Source: Candidatus Zixiibacteriota bacterium
GTDB taxonomy: Bacteria > Zixibacteria > MSB-5A5 > UBA10806 > 4484-95
Length of the DNA stretch: 49,012 nucleotides
NCBI GenBank assembly: GCA_024231855.1
Contig: JAAEQD010000360.1
Coordinates: 1 to 49,012 of the forward strand
Direction: 5' to 3'
This document shows positions 1-9,105 of this stretch, one piece after another. Each line of letters opens with the position of its first letter. Within the stretch, counting starts at the first letter, position 1. The notes beneath the pieces were generated by a model. The model worked only from the letters and a program-made list of their open reading frames with translations. It searched no databases and was not told where the DNA came from. A program made the position numbers and the translations under genes.

Positions 1-624
1 AGTCTCATTCAGATACGCTCTTCTCAGCAATTTGATATAATCCGCCGCGGTCGAGAGATTGCCGGCATCAAGGCCGGTGGGATCGGTGAAATGAGTCTGG
101 TCCATTCCTAATTTCCCGGCCAGATCGTTCATGCGTCCGATAAATTCTCTATTGCCCAGACCGGTCGATCTGGCCAACGCCCTCATGGCGGCGTTATCGG
201 AACACATCAGCGAAAGATGTAAGCAATCCGATAATTCGATCGTCTCACCGGGATAGAGTTTCGACCGACTGACACCGGGAAAATCCGAATCGATAATTGT
301 CACGGTACCCGACAAATCAGGTTTCGTCTCGAAAAACACCAGCGCGGTGGCCAGCTTGGTCAGGCTGGCGATCGGCATCTGAGTATCCTTGTTTTTGGAA
401 AAATATATCTCACCGGATTCGGCATCAACCGCCAGGGCAGCCCTGGCCCTGATATTCATGCTGCCGGGCATGATCTTTTCATAGATCGAGCCAAATAGGC
501 TATCGCCGTCATCCAGCCAGTAGCCTTTGCCGGCGGATGTCGTTGATATATAATGGGAATAGGAGGCAGAGACCACCCAGATTAATATCCCATAAATGAG
601 TAATCTGATAAATTTACTTTTCAT
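1..624 (-). CDS. D-alanyl-D-alanine carboxypeptidase (peptidase S11), 3' end outside window
   Basis: The minus strand is open from an ATG at 624 to the window edge, giving 208 residues without a stop, so the C-terminus is missing. An N-terminal hydrophobic stretch (about residues 5-22) looks like a signal peptide or anchor. The penicillin-binding signatures of family S11 are visible: SLTK at residues 87-90 (nucleophile serine and lysine) and SDN at 142-144. The KTG motif would lie outside the window. Known members trim the terminal D-Ala from peptidoglycan pentapeptides in the periplasm. The start codon overlaps the stop of the upstream DUF72 gene (ATGA), so the two are probably co-transcribed. 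Family assignment is firm; the exact PBP type is not determined. Confidence 0.9.
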   Translation of the reverse strand, partial: MKSKFIRLLIYGILIWVVSASYSHYISTTSAGKGYWLDDGDSLFGSIYEKIMPGSMNIRARAALAVDAESGEIYFSKNKDTQMPIASLTKLATALVFFETKPDLSGTVTIIDSDFPGVSRSKLYPGETIELSDCLHLSLMCSDNAAMRALARSTGLGNREFIGRMNDLAGKLGMDQTHFTDPTGLDAGNLSTAADYIKLLRRAYLNET

Positions 625-1409
625 AGCTCCAGTTGAAGCATCTCCTTCATAAGTTGCGCGCTTCGTACTGCTTGCCCGTGATGGCAGTTATTGAAAAACA
701 GGTATATCTTATCCGTGTCCTGCTTCAATTTCATGATCTTTTTAACCCAATCGGCAAGTTCTTCCTTTTTATAATCATAATTATAACGATCGCTGCCTTT
801 GCGCGGCCGCCACCAATCTATCATATTACGGCCATGAAACCGCACATAACCTATCGATGTCGTGGCTTTCGCGATTGGTGGATACATCCGCTGAAGCTGA
901 GGTTCATCCACGCAGCAGAAACCTATGTAGTTATCTTTCAATGAAGCATAAACCTCCGGTTTGTCCCAGCTATCGTGACGGAACTCCGCGAACAATGGTT
1001 GATCTCCGAAATAATCCTTACCATCCAGAAGGTATTGTAGATTGTTAGGCGAAAACTTGAACGACCAGGGAAACTGCGCCAACAAGCCTTTCAGCATCCC
1101 GCTTTCAGCCATCGGCTTTATCGCCTCGTTAAATTGAGTGGACGGCTCCTTGAGGTCTTTTCGATCATGGGTGAACGACCTGTGTGTCTTGACGATAAAC
1201 TCGAAATCCTCCTTCACTTTGTTAACCATATGATAAAACACCGCCGGATGGGGAATCCTGTAGTACGTTGAATTTATCTCTACCGTGTTAAAACGATCCT
1301 TGTAGTAATCGAGCATCTTCCCTTTCTCGATTTTCTCAGGATAGAACGGTCCCACCCAGTCCTTGAACGAATAGCCGGAGGTACCGATTAGGATTTCTGA
1401 TTCTGCCAT
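621..1409 (-). CDS. DUF72 family protein (YecE-like)
   Basis: 262 residues beginning MAESEILIGTSGYSFKDW, the typical N-terminus of the DUF72/YecE family, which adopts a TIM-barrel-like fold. Other family landmarks are EINSTYYRIP around residue 45, FRHDSW in the middle, and a late YVRFHGRN segment. Length matches the family (about 240-300 aa). The biochemical role of DUF72 proteins is not settled. No signal peptide is visible, so it is probably cytoplasmic. It ends in an ATGA overlap with the S11 carboxypeptidase gene, implying a two-gene transcription unit. Confidence 0.88.
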   Translation of the reverse strand: MAESEILIGTSGYSFKDWVGPFYPEKIEKGKMLDYYKDRFNTVEINSTYYRIPHPAVFYHMVNKVKEDFEFIVKTHRSFTHDRKDLKEPSTQFNEAIKPMAESGMLKGLLAQFPWSFKFSPNNLQYLLDGKDYFGDQPLFAEFRHDSWDKPEVYASLKDNYIGFCCVDEPQLQRMYPPIAKATTSIGYVRFHGRNMIDWWRPRKGSDRYNYDYKKEELADWVKKIMKLKQDTDKIYLFFNNCHHGQAVRSAQLMKEMLQLEL

Positions 1410-1539
1410 AACATTCTCACTTTATTAAACGTGATATCGGGTGTCCTTACCCGATATCTATTCTCACCTGTAACTGACAGATAAACTTATAACAAGACTG
1501 TAAAAAGGTAAATCGAAAAATTAGATGTTTTCAGCGTAG

Positions 1540-1581
1540 GTCGGCGTTCCACCTGAGCGATAGCGAAAGGTGTAATCCGAC
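1540..1581. repeat. REP-like imperfect palindrome
   Basis: An imperfect inverted repeat runs from GTCGG to CCGAC with a second paired block CACCT/AGGTG, giving a stem of about 14 bp with one bulge and one mismatch and a purine-rich loop. It lies in the 190-bp gap between two minus-strand genes (1600-3435 and 621-1409). It resembles small palindromic intergenic repeats scattered in many genomes. It could also serve as a terminator for the gene ending at 1600, but there is no clear U-tract. Confidence 0.55.
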
Positions 1582-1599
1582 AATGCCAGAATTTCGATA

Positions 1600-3435
1600 T
1601 CAATCCATAACCGTAGTCGTATCGGCCTCGTCTATTACCGCTTCACCGGCCACTATCTCCACACGCGTCACCATATCCGCCGCCACCCTGGCCTTAACGG
1701 CGTACTTCCGGCCGGCCTGCTCAGTCCATAACAGGTATTCCCCGGCCGGCACATCGGCAATAACGAAATTCTCCTCATAGGCCGGGCTGGGATTAACTTT
1801 ATCGCGATAGCATTCGGCAAACGAGAACGGCGATTCTGTCGGCACCGGCTTTTCCACGCCATACACCCGGGCGCCGGCGATTCTGTTTCCGGTACTGTCG
1901 GCTACCGTTCCCACAATCGTGCCGCAGCCGGGAAGCGGTTTCTGCCACAGTTCATTGTTGACAGTCTGATTCGGCACATTCGAATCCTTGGCGATAGATA
2001 ACGACACCTCGAAATGAAGATGTTCATTGGTGACATTGCCTTTCTTGCCGATCGTACCGATTGTATCACCCTGTTTCACCCTCTGCCCTACGGCGCAATG
2101 GATTTCATTCATGTGATGATAATGAGCGTAAACGAAAAAGTATTCGAAGCCGGTATGGCATCTTAAAACGGTATGGCCTATTTTCTTGTTGGTGTAAACG
2201 ATAACCCCGTCATCCACCGCCTGAAGTTCTACGCCTTCCGGATCATTATATTCGCAACCCTGGTGCTGACGGAAACTGCCGCCCATAGTCGCGCCGTAAA
2301 GATAGGTTTGATCGCGCTGATTATTTTCCTCCGGGCCGACCGGCCGTATCATCCATTGATGAATCGGTTTTTCGGACCTGTCAAAAGTGGCCGATGGCTC
2401 AGGATAATGGTTAAGCGGTGGAATCTGTTCCACCATCTTATATAAGCCGTAGTTAGTACCGGCATAAATATTGCCATCCGAAGCCTGGGCCAGGCAATTG
2501 ATGTTGTCACCATAAAACCCTGATGTCTTACCGAACGTTTTGAAAGATTGCCCCATATTATCCGAACAGGCGACGCCTTTATATGTAGCCACCCAAATTT
2601 TATTATCGCGATCAATCAGGATATCATGCACATAAGGTGATGGCAATCCGCGCGATATATTAGTCCAACTATCGCCGTTGTCTGTCGAATAGAAAAGGCC
2701 GTCATCACAGCCGGCATACCAGGTATTCTTTTTTGCCGCTACCGCCCTGACTTTGCAGTCCGGTAGTCTATCTATTGTAAACATCCCCGTCGGAGAAAAA
2801 TTGCGCCAGCTTTGACCTTTGTCATTGGATACCGAGAATCCATGTAATGACCCGATATAGATATCATCGCCACCGATTTGCATGTCGTAGATATACTGCG
2901 ATGCCAGCCCCTGGCTTTCATCTATAGTCTTATAGGGTCGAGCGAGGTAATCATAATCAGGATCGATATCTGTTTTAAAATATACTATCCCATCGGCAGA
3001 AGGAATGTACTTCACCCCACCCTCGATAAACGCGCCTACGGAATACAGGTATTCGATACCAAAAAAGTTATAGCCGAGACGTTTCCAGGTCGCGCCGCCG
3101 TCGTTAGAGATATTCAAACCATCGCCCAACATTGCCAAAACGATATAATCATCGTCCCAATCGCCGCTCAGAACGTAATTCCATGACAAACCCGTATTAT
3201 CTTCCTTATCGTTGGATTCGAAAATCTTCCAGGTACTGCCGTTATCTTTGGAAAACAACGCGCCCTTGCCGAATGTCCCTACCAATACTTCATCGTCTTT
3301 AACTACGACGTTCAATATATGCGATTCGGTGGTATTCTCGCCGAGATCAACTCGTTGCCAGTACTTCATCATATCTTTCTTTCCACAGCCAACAAATAAT
3401 AAAAACGCCGCCATCGTGATTATATATTTATACAT
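1600..3435 (-). CDS. Asp-box/BNR propeller lipoprotein with C-terminal M23 (LytM) peptidase domain
   Basis: 611 residues. The N-terminus has a hydrophobic segment and a lipobox-like FVGC with Cys17, suggesting a lipoprotein. Residues about 45-335 hold repeated Asp-box motifs (S.D.G.TW, for example NDGGATW, NDKGQSW and TDNGDSW) of a beta-propeller. Residues about 375-480 match the M23 metallopeptidase fold: HQGCEY (391-396), YAHYHH (436-441) and HLH (472-474). The usual HxxxD is HxxxE here (His391, Glu395), so activity is uncertain. The last ~100 residues resemble a carboxypeptidase-regulatory or Ig-like domain (GTIVGTVADSTGNRIAGARV). SD GAGGTG precedes the ATG. It lies 14 bp after the four-gene membrane cluster and is probably the last gene of that operon. 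A role in peptidoglycan binding or cleavage is inferred. Confidence 0.82.
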   Translation of the reverse strand: MYKYIITMAAFLLFVGCGKKDMMKYWQRVDLGENTTESHILNVVVKDDEVLVGTFGKGALFSKDNGSTWKIFESNDKEDNTGLSWNYVLSGDWDDDYIVLAMLGDGLNISNDGGATWKRLGYNFFGIEYLYSVGAFIEGGVKYIPSADGIVYFKTDIDPDYDYLARPYKTIDESQGLASQYIYDMQIGGDDIYIGSLHGFSVSNDKGQSWRNFSPTGMFTIDRLPDCKVRAVAAKKNTWYAGCDDGLFYSTDNGDSWTNISRGLPSPYVHDILIDRDNKIWVATYKGVACSDNMGQSFKTFGKTSGFYGDNINCLAQASDGNIYAGTNYGLYKMVEQIPPLNHYPEPSATFDRSEKPIHQWMIRPVGPEENNQRDQTYLYGATMGGSFRQHQGCEYNDPEGVELQAVDDGVIVYTNKKIGHTVLRCHTGFEYFFVYAHYHHMNEIHCAVGQRVKQGDTIGTIGKKGNVTNEHLHFEVSLSIAKDSNVPNQTVNNELWQKPLPGCGTIVGTVADSTGNRIAGARVYGVEKPVPTESPFSFAECYRDKVNPSPAYEENFVIADVPAGEYLLWTEQAGRKYAVKARVAADMVTRVEIVAGEAVIDEADTTTVMD

Positions 3436-3449
3436 TCAGCACCTCGTGA

Positions 3450-4070
3450 TTAGTTTATTATGTGTAACCAATCCCGTAGAAGGAAAGTTACACGTCCGAT
3501 AAGGAGGGAGACACGGGCCATAACGGTAAACCCGAATGTTGCCCCGAAAAATATCATCAAAAAGTAGATACCGACTTTGGACAGTCCGCCGAAAACGCCC
3601 TCATGTTTCTTGGAGAAAAAGAAATAAAACAGCGTTGTAATCAAACCGACCAGGACTATGATAGCGTTAAGCCCGTCGCCAAATGAGGCGATCTGGGCGA
3701 ACGGCGAAATAGTCGCTTTCATCTGAGCCAGGATATATGACTGCATATTAGCCGGGATTGAAACGCCCGCCCCAAAACCGATATACAAAGCCAACGCCGG
3801 ACGGGAAAGCCAGGCGTGCTTCTTGGAGAAGCGGGTAAACATCAACAGGCCGAGGGCGACGGGAATTATCACTAGAAGTCTCTTATGCACAAACAACGGA
3901 TCGAGCACTTTCGGCACGACCGTATCCATATAAGCGATAACTATCAGGAAACCAACCGACATGCCCACCAGAAGATGTTCGGCGAACTTATAGAATGGAT
4001 TATCGCGATAGAGAAATGAGTATATCGATAATGTCAGAAAAGCGGCAATCCAGATTCCGAATGTCTCCAT
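3450..4070 (-). CDS. Polytopic membrane protein of the DUF6754-like cluster (unknown function)
   Basis: 206 residues with about six hydrophobic helices and very few charged residues outside loops. I chose the ATG at 4070, which overlaps the upstream stop (TGATG) and has a GGAG ribosome site seven bases before it; a TTG one codon earlier is possible. I do not recognise a named family. It is the fourth gene of a tightly coupled set whose members are all membrane proteins, so it is probably a subunit of one inner-membrane complex (inference from overlaps and membrane content). Confidence 0.8.
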   Translation of the reverse strand: METFGIWIAAFLTLSIYSFLYRDNPFYKFAEHLLVGMSVGFLIVIAYMDTVVPKVLDPLFVHKRLLVIIPVALGLLMFTRFSKKHAWLSRPALALYIGFGAGVSIPANMQSYILAQMKATISPFAQIASFGDGLNAIIVLVGLITTLFYFFFSKKHEGVFGGLSKVGIYFLMIFFGATFGFTVMARVSLLIGRVTFLLRDWLHIIN

Positions 4071-4897
4071 CAAAATTCTCCGCTCTGTCTTCTTATCATA
4101 AAATATCCGATATTGCCTAAAATTACGAATAATACGATTATCATATGGGCTATACTCTGCGAGCTCATACCGGCTGAGGCATCCCCAATCTGGTCGATTA
4201 ATTGCTCGTACTCGGCGGCGCCCTTAAGCCCGGGAACCATACCTATAATCTGTTTTTCCTGCAAAAATGGATAGTAGGTGGTAGCCATAACCGCTGTCAA
4301 TGCCGGTACGACAGCCTGCTGATAGCGGGCGTTGGCGTAGTTGATCCAGTATGATGGAGTATCATCATCGGTAACCGATACGACCAGTCCAATATCGCGA
4401 TAATTGCGGGTTTTTTGCATAAGTGGAATATCCTCAAGCGGCTTCCCTCGATAATCTTTCGGATAAACCCGCGCGATATTTTCTCCCATGCCGAGTACAG
4501 CCGAGGTTATTTCGGGACGGTAGCCGAGGAAAACGAAATCTTCACCCTCGACCAGTCCGAACTTGGCGCCATTTACCTGAAACGCCTTATTGCCGATAGT
4601 CGCGCCCTCGGGCCTAAACGCGGTACCGATCACCTTAATCTTACTGGAGAAAACATGATGAAGTAACGCTTTGGCCATCGGGGCCATCTCCGGAAGAGTG
4701 GCCGCGTCATGATCGAATGAGAATAGTATCACCGATCCTTCCGGTAATTCTTCGATAAAATCATAAGTCGCCTGGACTTCATTGGTAACCGTGTTAGGCA
4801 GGGTAAAATTGAATATAAGCGGCAGAGCAACACCTAAAAAGATCAAGACGAATACGATTCGCCGGTCTACTGTCGATATTCTCTCCCAGATACTCAT
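4070..4897 (-). CDS. Membrane-anchored protein with large extracytoplasmic/cytoplasmic domain, DUF6754-like cluster
   Basis: About 275 residues from the ATG at 4897 (MSIWERIS), which sits one base after the upstream stop; an ATG at 4930 would overlap the previous gene by 32 bp and is less likely. There is one hydrophobic helix near residues 14-35 and another near the C-terminus (about 245-265), with a soluble alpha/beta-looking domain between them (ELPEGSVILFSFDHDAAT..., VIGTAFRPEGA...). The two-anchor layout suggests the central domain lies on one face of the membrane. I do not recognise a catalytic motif. The conserved-looking segment GSVILFSFDHDAATLPEM would be the best query for homologues. 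Co-transcribed with its neighbours. Confidence 0.8.
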   Translation of the reverse strand: MSIWERISTVDRRIVFVLIFLGVALPLIFNFTLPNTVTNEVQATYDFIEELPEGSVILFSFDHDAATLPEMAPMAKALLHHVFSSKIKVIGTAFRPEGATIGNKAFQVNGAKFGLVEGEDFVFLGYRPEITSAVLGMGENIARVYPKDYRGKPLEDIPLMQKTRNYRDIGLVVSVTDDDTPSYWINYANARYQQAVVPALTAVMATTYYPFLQEKQIIGMVPGLKGAAEYEQLIDQIGDASAGMSSQSIAHMIIVLFVILGNIGYFMIRRQSGEF

Positions 4898-4898
4898 C

Positions 4899-5513
4899 TT
4901 AACTTCGTCCCAAATATGTTCGCTCCACACCGAGTATCACCCTCAAAGAAGTCGCGATAGTCCCCAGACCGATCCCTACGAAAATACCGCGTCTGGCGGT
5001 CATTGATGGTACGGTCAAAATCCAGTTGGCAATTTTTGGGAAGTAAGGCGAAATAAGTTCGCCCATGGGTACCCGGCCGATCATTACCAGTATGGCCGCG
5101 AATAAAAGAAGTGAGGCTTCGAAATTCCTTATTTTAAAACCCCGATAAGCAGCGGAAGCGACGAAAAACGCCAGAAGTGAAAACACGGTCGCCTGCATAG
5201 GCGCCTGCATATAATCAAACATCCAGGTAAATGCCGTGCCCTCTCCCCGGCCCCAGAATAGGCCGCTGAAAGCCATGACTGCTACACCTACCAGGGTAAC
5301 GATATTATAACCATACCCGGGAACCTTCCGCGAAATCTTCTCGGCATGATACTTGACCATACCTACGACGCCGACTAAAAGCGTAAAAATAAATATCGTC
5401 TGCGTCCAGTCAACCGCGGTTTCATAAGCATTGGTCCAGGCCGGGATAAAAAACTGTACCAGCATGAACGCGCCGAAACCAAAACATAATAATATCGGAA
5501 TCTGTCTTCTCAT
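4899..5513 (-). CDS. Polytopic membrane protein, DUF6754-like cluster (unknown function)
   Basis: 204 residues with about six predicted membrane helices, starting right at the N-terminus. A positively charged turn AYRGFKIRNFEAS joins two helices late in the protein. There is no enzyme motif. It starts two bases after the stop of the FN3/DUF6754-like gene and ends one base before the next ATG, so translation of the four genes is probably coupled. Function is unknown; the context argues for a membrane complex. Confidence 0.8.
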   Translation of the reverse strand: MRRQIPILLCFGFGAFMLVQFFIPAWTNAYETAVDWTQTIFIFTLLVGVVGMVKYHAEKISRKVPGYGYNIVTLVGVAVMAFSGLFWGRGEGTAFTWMFDYMQAPMQATVFSLLAFFVASAAYRGFKIRNFEASLLLFAAILVMIGRVPMGELISPYFPKIANWILTVPSMTARRGIFVGIGLGTIATSLRVILGVERTYLGRS

Positions 5514-5514
5514 T

Positions 5515-6651
5515 TTACTGTATACTCAACCAATCCAGGACATTGTGATTACCGAAAATAATCATCAATATTCCTATAATCATCAAAGTAATAATTATCA
5601 ATTTCGTATAATCCGATCCTTTCAGGCTGCCCAAAACCTGCGGATCCTGTGACAGGTACCCCGAAGCGGCGAATAACTCTTCACCGATTAGCACATAATC
5701 GCAGGCTACTACAAAGAATGACATCTGTATGGAGGAGTCAGTACCTGCGATCTGTATTGCGCCTATCGAATTGCCGGTTTCCGCCAAAATCAACGATTCA
5801 GCCTCAAAAGTCCCGAAAAAGAGGTTAGTAGCCGGTTTCTCGCGGAGCATTATACCATCAACAGCGGCGGCGTAGCCGAACTGCGAATCAGTCACGAAGA
5901 ATATATTATCCGGGTTGTAATTATCGGGATGCCCGGCCCGCATATAGCCCTCGTAGGCTACCTCCTGGGCCACGGCCATAGTCACCGGATCGTTATTCGG
6001 GAATATAAACGGCGTATTATATTCGGCCACTTTCTCGATTACCGAGCCCAGAATATTCATGCTGGCAATAGTCGCGGGCCGTTCCATCTTACCGCGACCC
6101 GATGAATATAGAATCGGCTTGCCCATTTCGGTGGCCCGGCCGATTGCCTCATCCACCGCCCCCAGGCCGGCAATCGGACGCATATATAGCTGTCCGCCAC
6201 GCTTGCCGATTAGGATAAACAGACCAACCAGGATACCGGTTATCAGTATTCCGATCAGCACATTGATCCGTCCTGAATGAAAGTAGTTTGGCCGGGGGCT
6301 GAATGGTCCTTCTACGGATGAGTATGATTCGCCGGTGTCGGTAGCTATTTTAATCCGATAATAGTAGTCACTGGTATGATCAAGCCCGCTATCGACCATG
6401 GTCCCGATATCATCCGCGAGCGGATCGACATCCTCAAACGGCCCCTCGGAAATTTCGGCACGCTGAAGGATATAACTGTAACCGAATTGGGTGATCCCCG
6501 AGGCCAGATTGGGTATTTTCCAATCAATTGCCAGCGATGTGCCGTTATCGTTGGGTTGGTCAGATACTTTAATATCGATGGCTGCATTGGCTGATGGGGA
6601 TATAATGGCAATTAGAACGAAGATCAGTAAGTATTTTCTCAAAACCGTCAT
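5515..6651 (-). CDS. Signal-peptide protein with fibronectin type III domain and DUF6754-like C-terminal membrane domain
   Basis: 378 residues. Residues 1-24 are a signal peptide. Residues about 25-122 look like a fibronectin type III domain (NGTSLAIDWKIPNLAS..., YYYRIKIATDTGES). A membrane helix follows at about 130-148, then a region with VDEAIGRATEMGKPILYSSGRG that I associate with DUF6754, and a C-terminal helix around 350-368. The C-terminal assignment is from memory of the family and only moderately sure. First gene of the cluster; a promoter directly abuts the ATG, giving a nearly leaderless mRNA. No function is established for the family; surface sensing or scaffolding is speculation. 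Confidence 0.78.
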   Translation of the reverse strand: MTVLRKYLLIFVLIAIISPSANAAIDIKVSDQPNDNGTSLAIDWKIPNLASGITQFGYSYILQRAEISEGPFEDVDPLADDIGTMVDSGLDHTSDYYYRIKIATDTGESYSSVEGPFSPRPNYFHSGRINVLIGILITGILVGLFILIGKRGGQLYMRPIAGLGAVDEAIGRATEMGKPILYSSGRGKMERPATIASMNILGSVIEKVAEYNTPFIFPNNDPVTMAVAQEVAYEGYMRAGHPDNYNPDNIFFVTDSQFGYAAAVDGIMLREKPATNLFFGTFEAESLILAETGNSIGAIQIAGTDSSIQMSFFVVACDYVLIGEELFAASGYLSQDPQVLGSLKGSDYTKLIIITLMIIGILMIIFGNHNVLDWLSIQ

Positions 6652-6660
6652 AATACGCGA

Positions 6661-6689
6661 ATTTTAGGATAATATTAAATAACTGTCAA
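6661..6689 (-). promoter_or_regulatory. Sigma70-like promoter of the membrane-complex operon
   Basis: On the minus strand TTGACA (6684-6689), a 17-base spacer and TAAAAT (6661-6666) match the housekeeping consensus. Transcription would begin near 6654, only about three bases before the ATG at 6651, and no Shine-Dalgarno lies between. The operon mRNA would thus be leaderless or nearly so. Confidence 0.65.
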
Positions 6690-6745
6690 GTTTATTTAAA
6701 CTCATAACATTTATAATGAAACGCGAAAATAAATGCTGAATTCAA

Positions 6746-8968
6746 TTAATGGCTGATCGTCTCCATTTTATTCGGGATCGCGGATTCGTAAATATTTTTC
6801 AGATCAGCCACCGGACTAGCAATCAGGTCATTTATCACCAGGTCGGTTCCCCCGGTCGCGCCTATCACCTCAAGCGGTACTTTGTGCTTTCTGGATAATT
6901 TGCTGATGTCTTCAAATTTTGCCCGCTTATAGGATATAATTATCATAGGCCTCGATTCGCCGAATAATAAAGCGTCATCCCTTAAATCCGAATCGATCGA
7001 AATTTTCGCGCCGATATCGTATCCGAAACAACATTCGGCCAAAGCCACAGCCAGGCCGCCATCGGAAATGTCGTGGGCCGAATCGATCAGTTCGGCTTTC
7101 GTCAGATCGACCAATAAATCTATTGTGCTTCTTACTTTACCAAAAGATATTTCAGGAATAGCCCCGGCAACCGTATCACCAATGATTTTCAGGTATTCAC
7201 TGGCGCCCAGTTCACCGGCATTTTCGCCCAGCAAGGCGATCTGATCACCGCCGTTTTTGAAAAATGATGTCAGACGCTTTTCGACATCCTCGATCACGCC
7301 AACCATGCCAATTACCGGCGATGGATAGACCGCGCTTCCCTTATGCTCATTATAAAAACTGACATTGCCGCCGGTTACCGGCGTATCAAGCGCCCGGCAA
7401 GCTTCACCCATACCACCAACCGCCTCGACGAAGGTATAATAAACTTCCGGATCATAAGGATTGCCGAAGTTCAGGCAATTGGTTATCGCCGCCGGTGACG
7501 CGCCTGAGCAAGCCACATTAAGGGCCGCCTCGCAAACGGCATGCCTGGCTCCCTGGCGGGGATTGAGATAAACCCAACGGCCATTGCAGTCCGTCGAGAT
7601 CGCCAGTCCTTTTTTAGATTTCCTCACCCGAATCACCGCCGCGTCGCTGCCCGGCCCGACTGTTACCCCGGTTCTTACGGACGTATCGTATTGTTGATAC
7701 ACCCAGCGCTTGGAAGCGATATTAGGAGCGCCTAGCAGTTTATTCAAAGCATCGTTATAATCCGATGGCTCAACCAGTGATAGCGGATCAAAACTTGCCA
7801 GTTTATCGATATGATCGGGCTTGCTCTGTTCCCTCGTGTAGACCGGCGCTCCACCGCCTAAGACAAGGCAATCCGGGGGAATTTCGGCGCGGATTTTTCC
7901 GTTTGAATAAACGCGAAGAATATTATCGGAAATCACTTTGCCGATTACAACGGCGTGAAGTCCCCATTTCTCGAATATGTACTGTATTTCGTCTAACGTT
8001 TCCGGCTTTGCCACAACCAGCATTCGCTCCTGTGATTCAGAAAGCATGATCTCATACGGGGTCATTCTATCTTCCCGCACCGGTACCTTATCGATATCTA
8101 TTTCCATACCGCAGCCGCCACGTTCGGACATCTCCGTTGTTGAACAGGTGATCCCGGCCGCACCCATATCCTGGATACCAACCGCCAGCTCTTTCTTGAT
8201 TATCTCAAGAGTCGCTTCAAGCAGAAGTTTTTCGGTGAATGGATCACCGATCTGTACTGCCGGACGTTTAGCCGCTGACTCCTCGGACAGTTCCTCCGAA
8301 GCAAAAGTTGCCCCGTGTATGCCATCACGGCCGGTACTGGCTCCGACAATTAATACGGGATTACTCTCCCCTTCGGCCGTAGCCGATAACAGTTCGGAGG
8401 TCCTGGCGATACCTAAAGCCATCACATTAACCAACGGGTTACCGGTATATGCCGGTTCGAAAACGACCTCTCCTCCGATATCAGGCACCCCGAAACAATT
8501 ACCGTAATCGCCCGCGCCTCGCACAACGCCATCGAATATGTAGCGTACATGCGGTATATCCAGCGAACCGAACCTGAGCGAATTGAAAGTCGCTTCGGGA
8601 CGGGCGCCCATGGTGAAAATGTCTCGGAGAATCCCGCCTATTCCGGTAGCCGCCCCCTGATAGGGTTCGATTGCCGATGGATGATTGTGTGATTCTATCT
8701 TAAATACGCAAGCCAACCCATCGCCGATATCGACAGCGCCGGCATTCTCCTCGCCGGCTTCAGTCAGAAGTTTACTGCCGGATCGCGGCAGGGTCTTAAG
8801 TTGCGCAATAGAGTTTTTATATGAGCAGTGTTCCGACCACATAACCGAAAAAATGCCGAGTTCTGTATAAGACGGTTTTCGTCCCAGGATTTCCAGAATT
8901 CTGGCATATTCTTCATCGTTCAGGCCGTGTTCCTTAACCAGATCCGGCGTTACTTCCGGTTCTTTCAT
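6746..8968 (-). CDS. purL: Phosphoribosylformylglycinamidine synthase subunit PurL (small type)
   Basis: 740 residues from the ATG at 8968, chosen because AAAGGAG lies six bases upstream and the promoter places the transcript start near 8986; an ATG at 8983 would leave almost no leader. The catalytic signature [10 protein letters not shown] is near the N-terminus (about residues 44-53), followed by [20 protein letters not shown] and [12 protein letters not shown], typical of the FGAM synthase ATP-binding domain; a second AIR-synthase-like half follows ([30 protein letters not shown]). It catalyses the ATP-dependent amidation of FGAR to FGAM in purine synthesis, normally with PurQ and PurS, which are not in this window. 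Length fits the short PurL form. Confidence 0.97.
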   Translation of the reverse strand: MKEPEVTPDLVKEHGLNDEEYARILEILGRKPSYTELGIFSVMWSEHCSYKNSIAQLKTLPRSGSKLLTEAGEENAGAVDIGDGLACVFKIESHNHPSAIEPYQGAATGIGGILRDIFTMGARPEATFNSLRFGSLDIPHVRYIFDGVVRGAGDYGNCFGVPDIGGEVVFEPAYTGNPLVNVMALGIARTSELLSATAEGESNPVLIVGASTGRDGIHGATFASEELSEESAAKRPAVQIGDPFTEKLLLEATLEIIKKELAVGIQDMGAAGITCSTTEMSERGGCGMEIDIDKVPVREDRMTPYEIMLSESQERMLVVAKPETLDEIQYIFEKWGLHAVVIGKVISDNILRVYSNGKIRAEIPPDCLVLGGGAPVYTREQSKPDHIDKLASFDPLSLVEPSDYNDALNKLLGAPNIASKRWVYQQYDTSVRTGVTVGPGSDAAVIRVRKSKKGLAISTDCNGRWVYLNPRQGARHAVCEAALNVACSGASPAAITNCLNFGNPYDPEVYYTFVEAVGGMGEACRALDTPVTGGNVSFYNEHKGSAVYPSPVIGMVGVIEDVEKRLTSFFKNGGDQIALLGENAGELGASEYLKIIGDTVAGAIPEISFGKVRSTIDLLVDLTKAELIDSAHDISDGGLAVALAECCFGYDIGAKISIDSDLRDDALLFGESRPMIIISYKRAKFEDISKLSRKHKVPLEVIGATGGTDLVINDLIASPVADLKNIYESAIPNKMETISH

Positions 8969-8992
8969 AATCGCTCCTTTCATAAGCCAATA

Positions 8993-9021
8993 AGTATAAA
9001 GTTTAACGAGAGGCTTGTCAA
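8993..9021 (-). promoter_or_regulatory. purL promoter
   Basis: TTGACA (9016-9021), a 17-base spacer and TATACT (8993-8998) on the minus strand. Predicted start near 8986 leaves an 18-base leader with the purL ribosome site, with no room for a purine riboswitch. Confidence 0.75.
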
Positions 9022-9105
9022 ATTATTATAGGATCAAACGAATAGAATTTTGTAAGATGAATATTGACTTGATTTTAAGCGGCGGTTTCGGCATTGGGCC
9101 GCGGC

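Noticed and set aside
7977..8507. 176-codon plus-strand open frame inside purL
   Set aside because: Antisense shadow of purL, which has all its family motifs on the other strand.
8969..9105. Possible purine riboswitch before purL
   Set aside because: The promoter at 8993-9021 leaves a leader of only about 18 bases.
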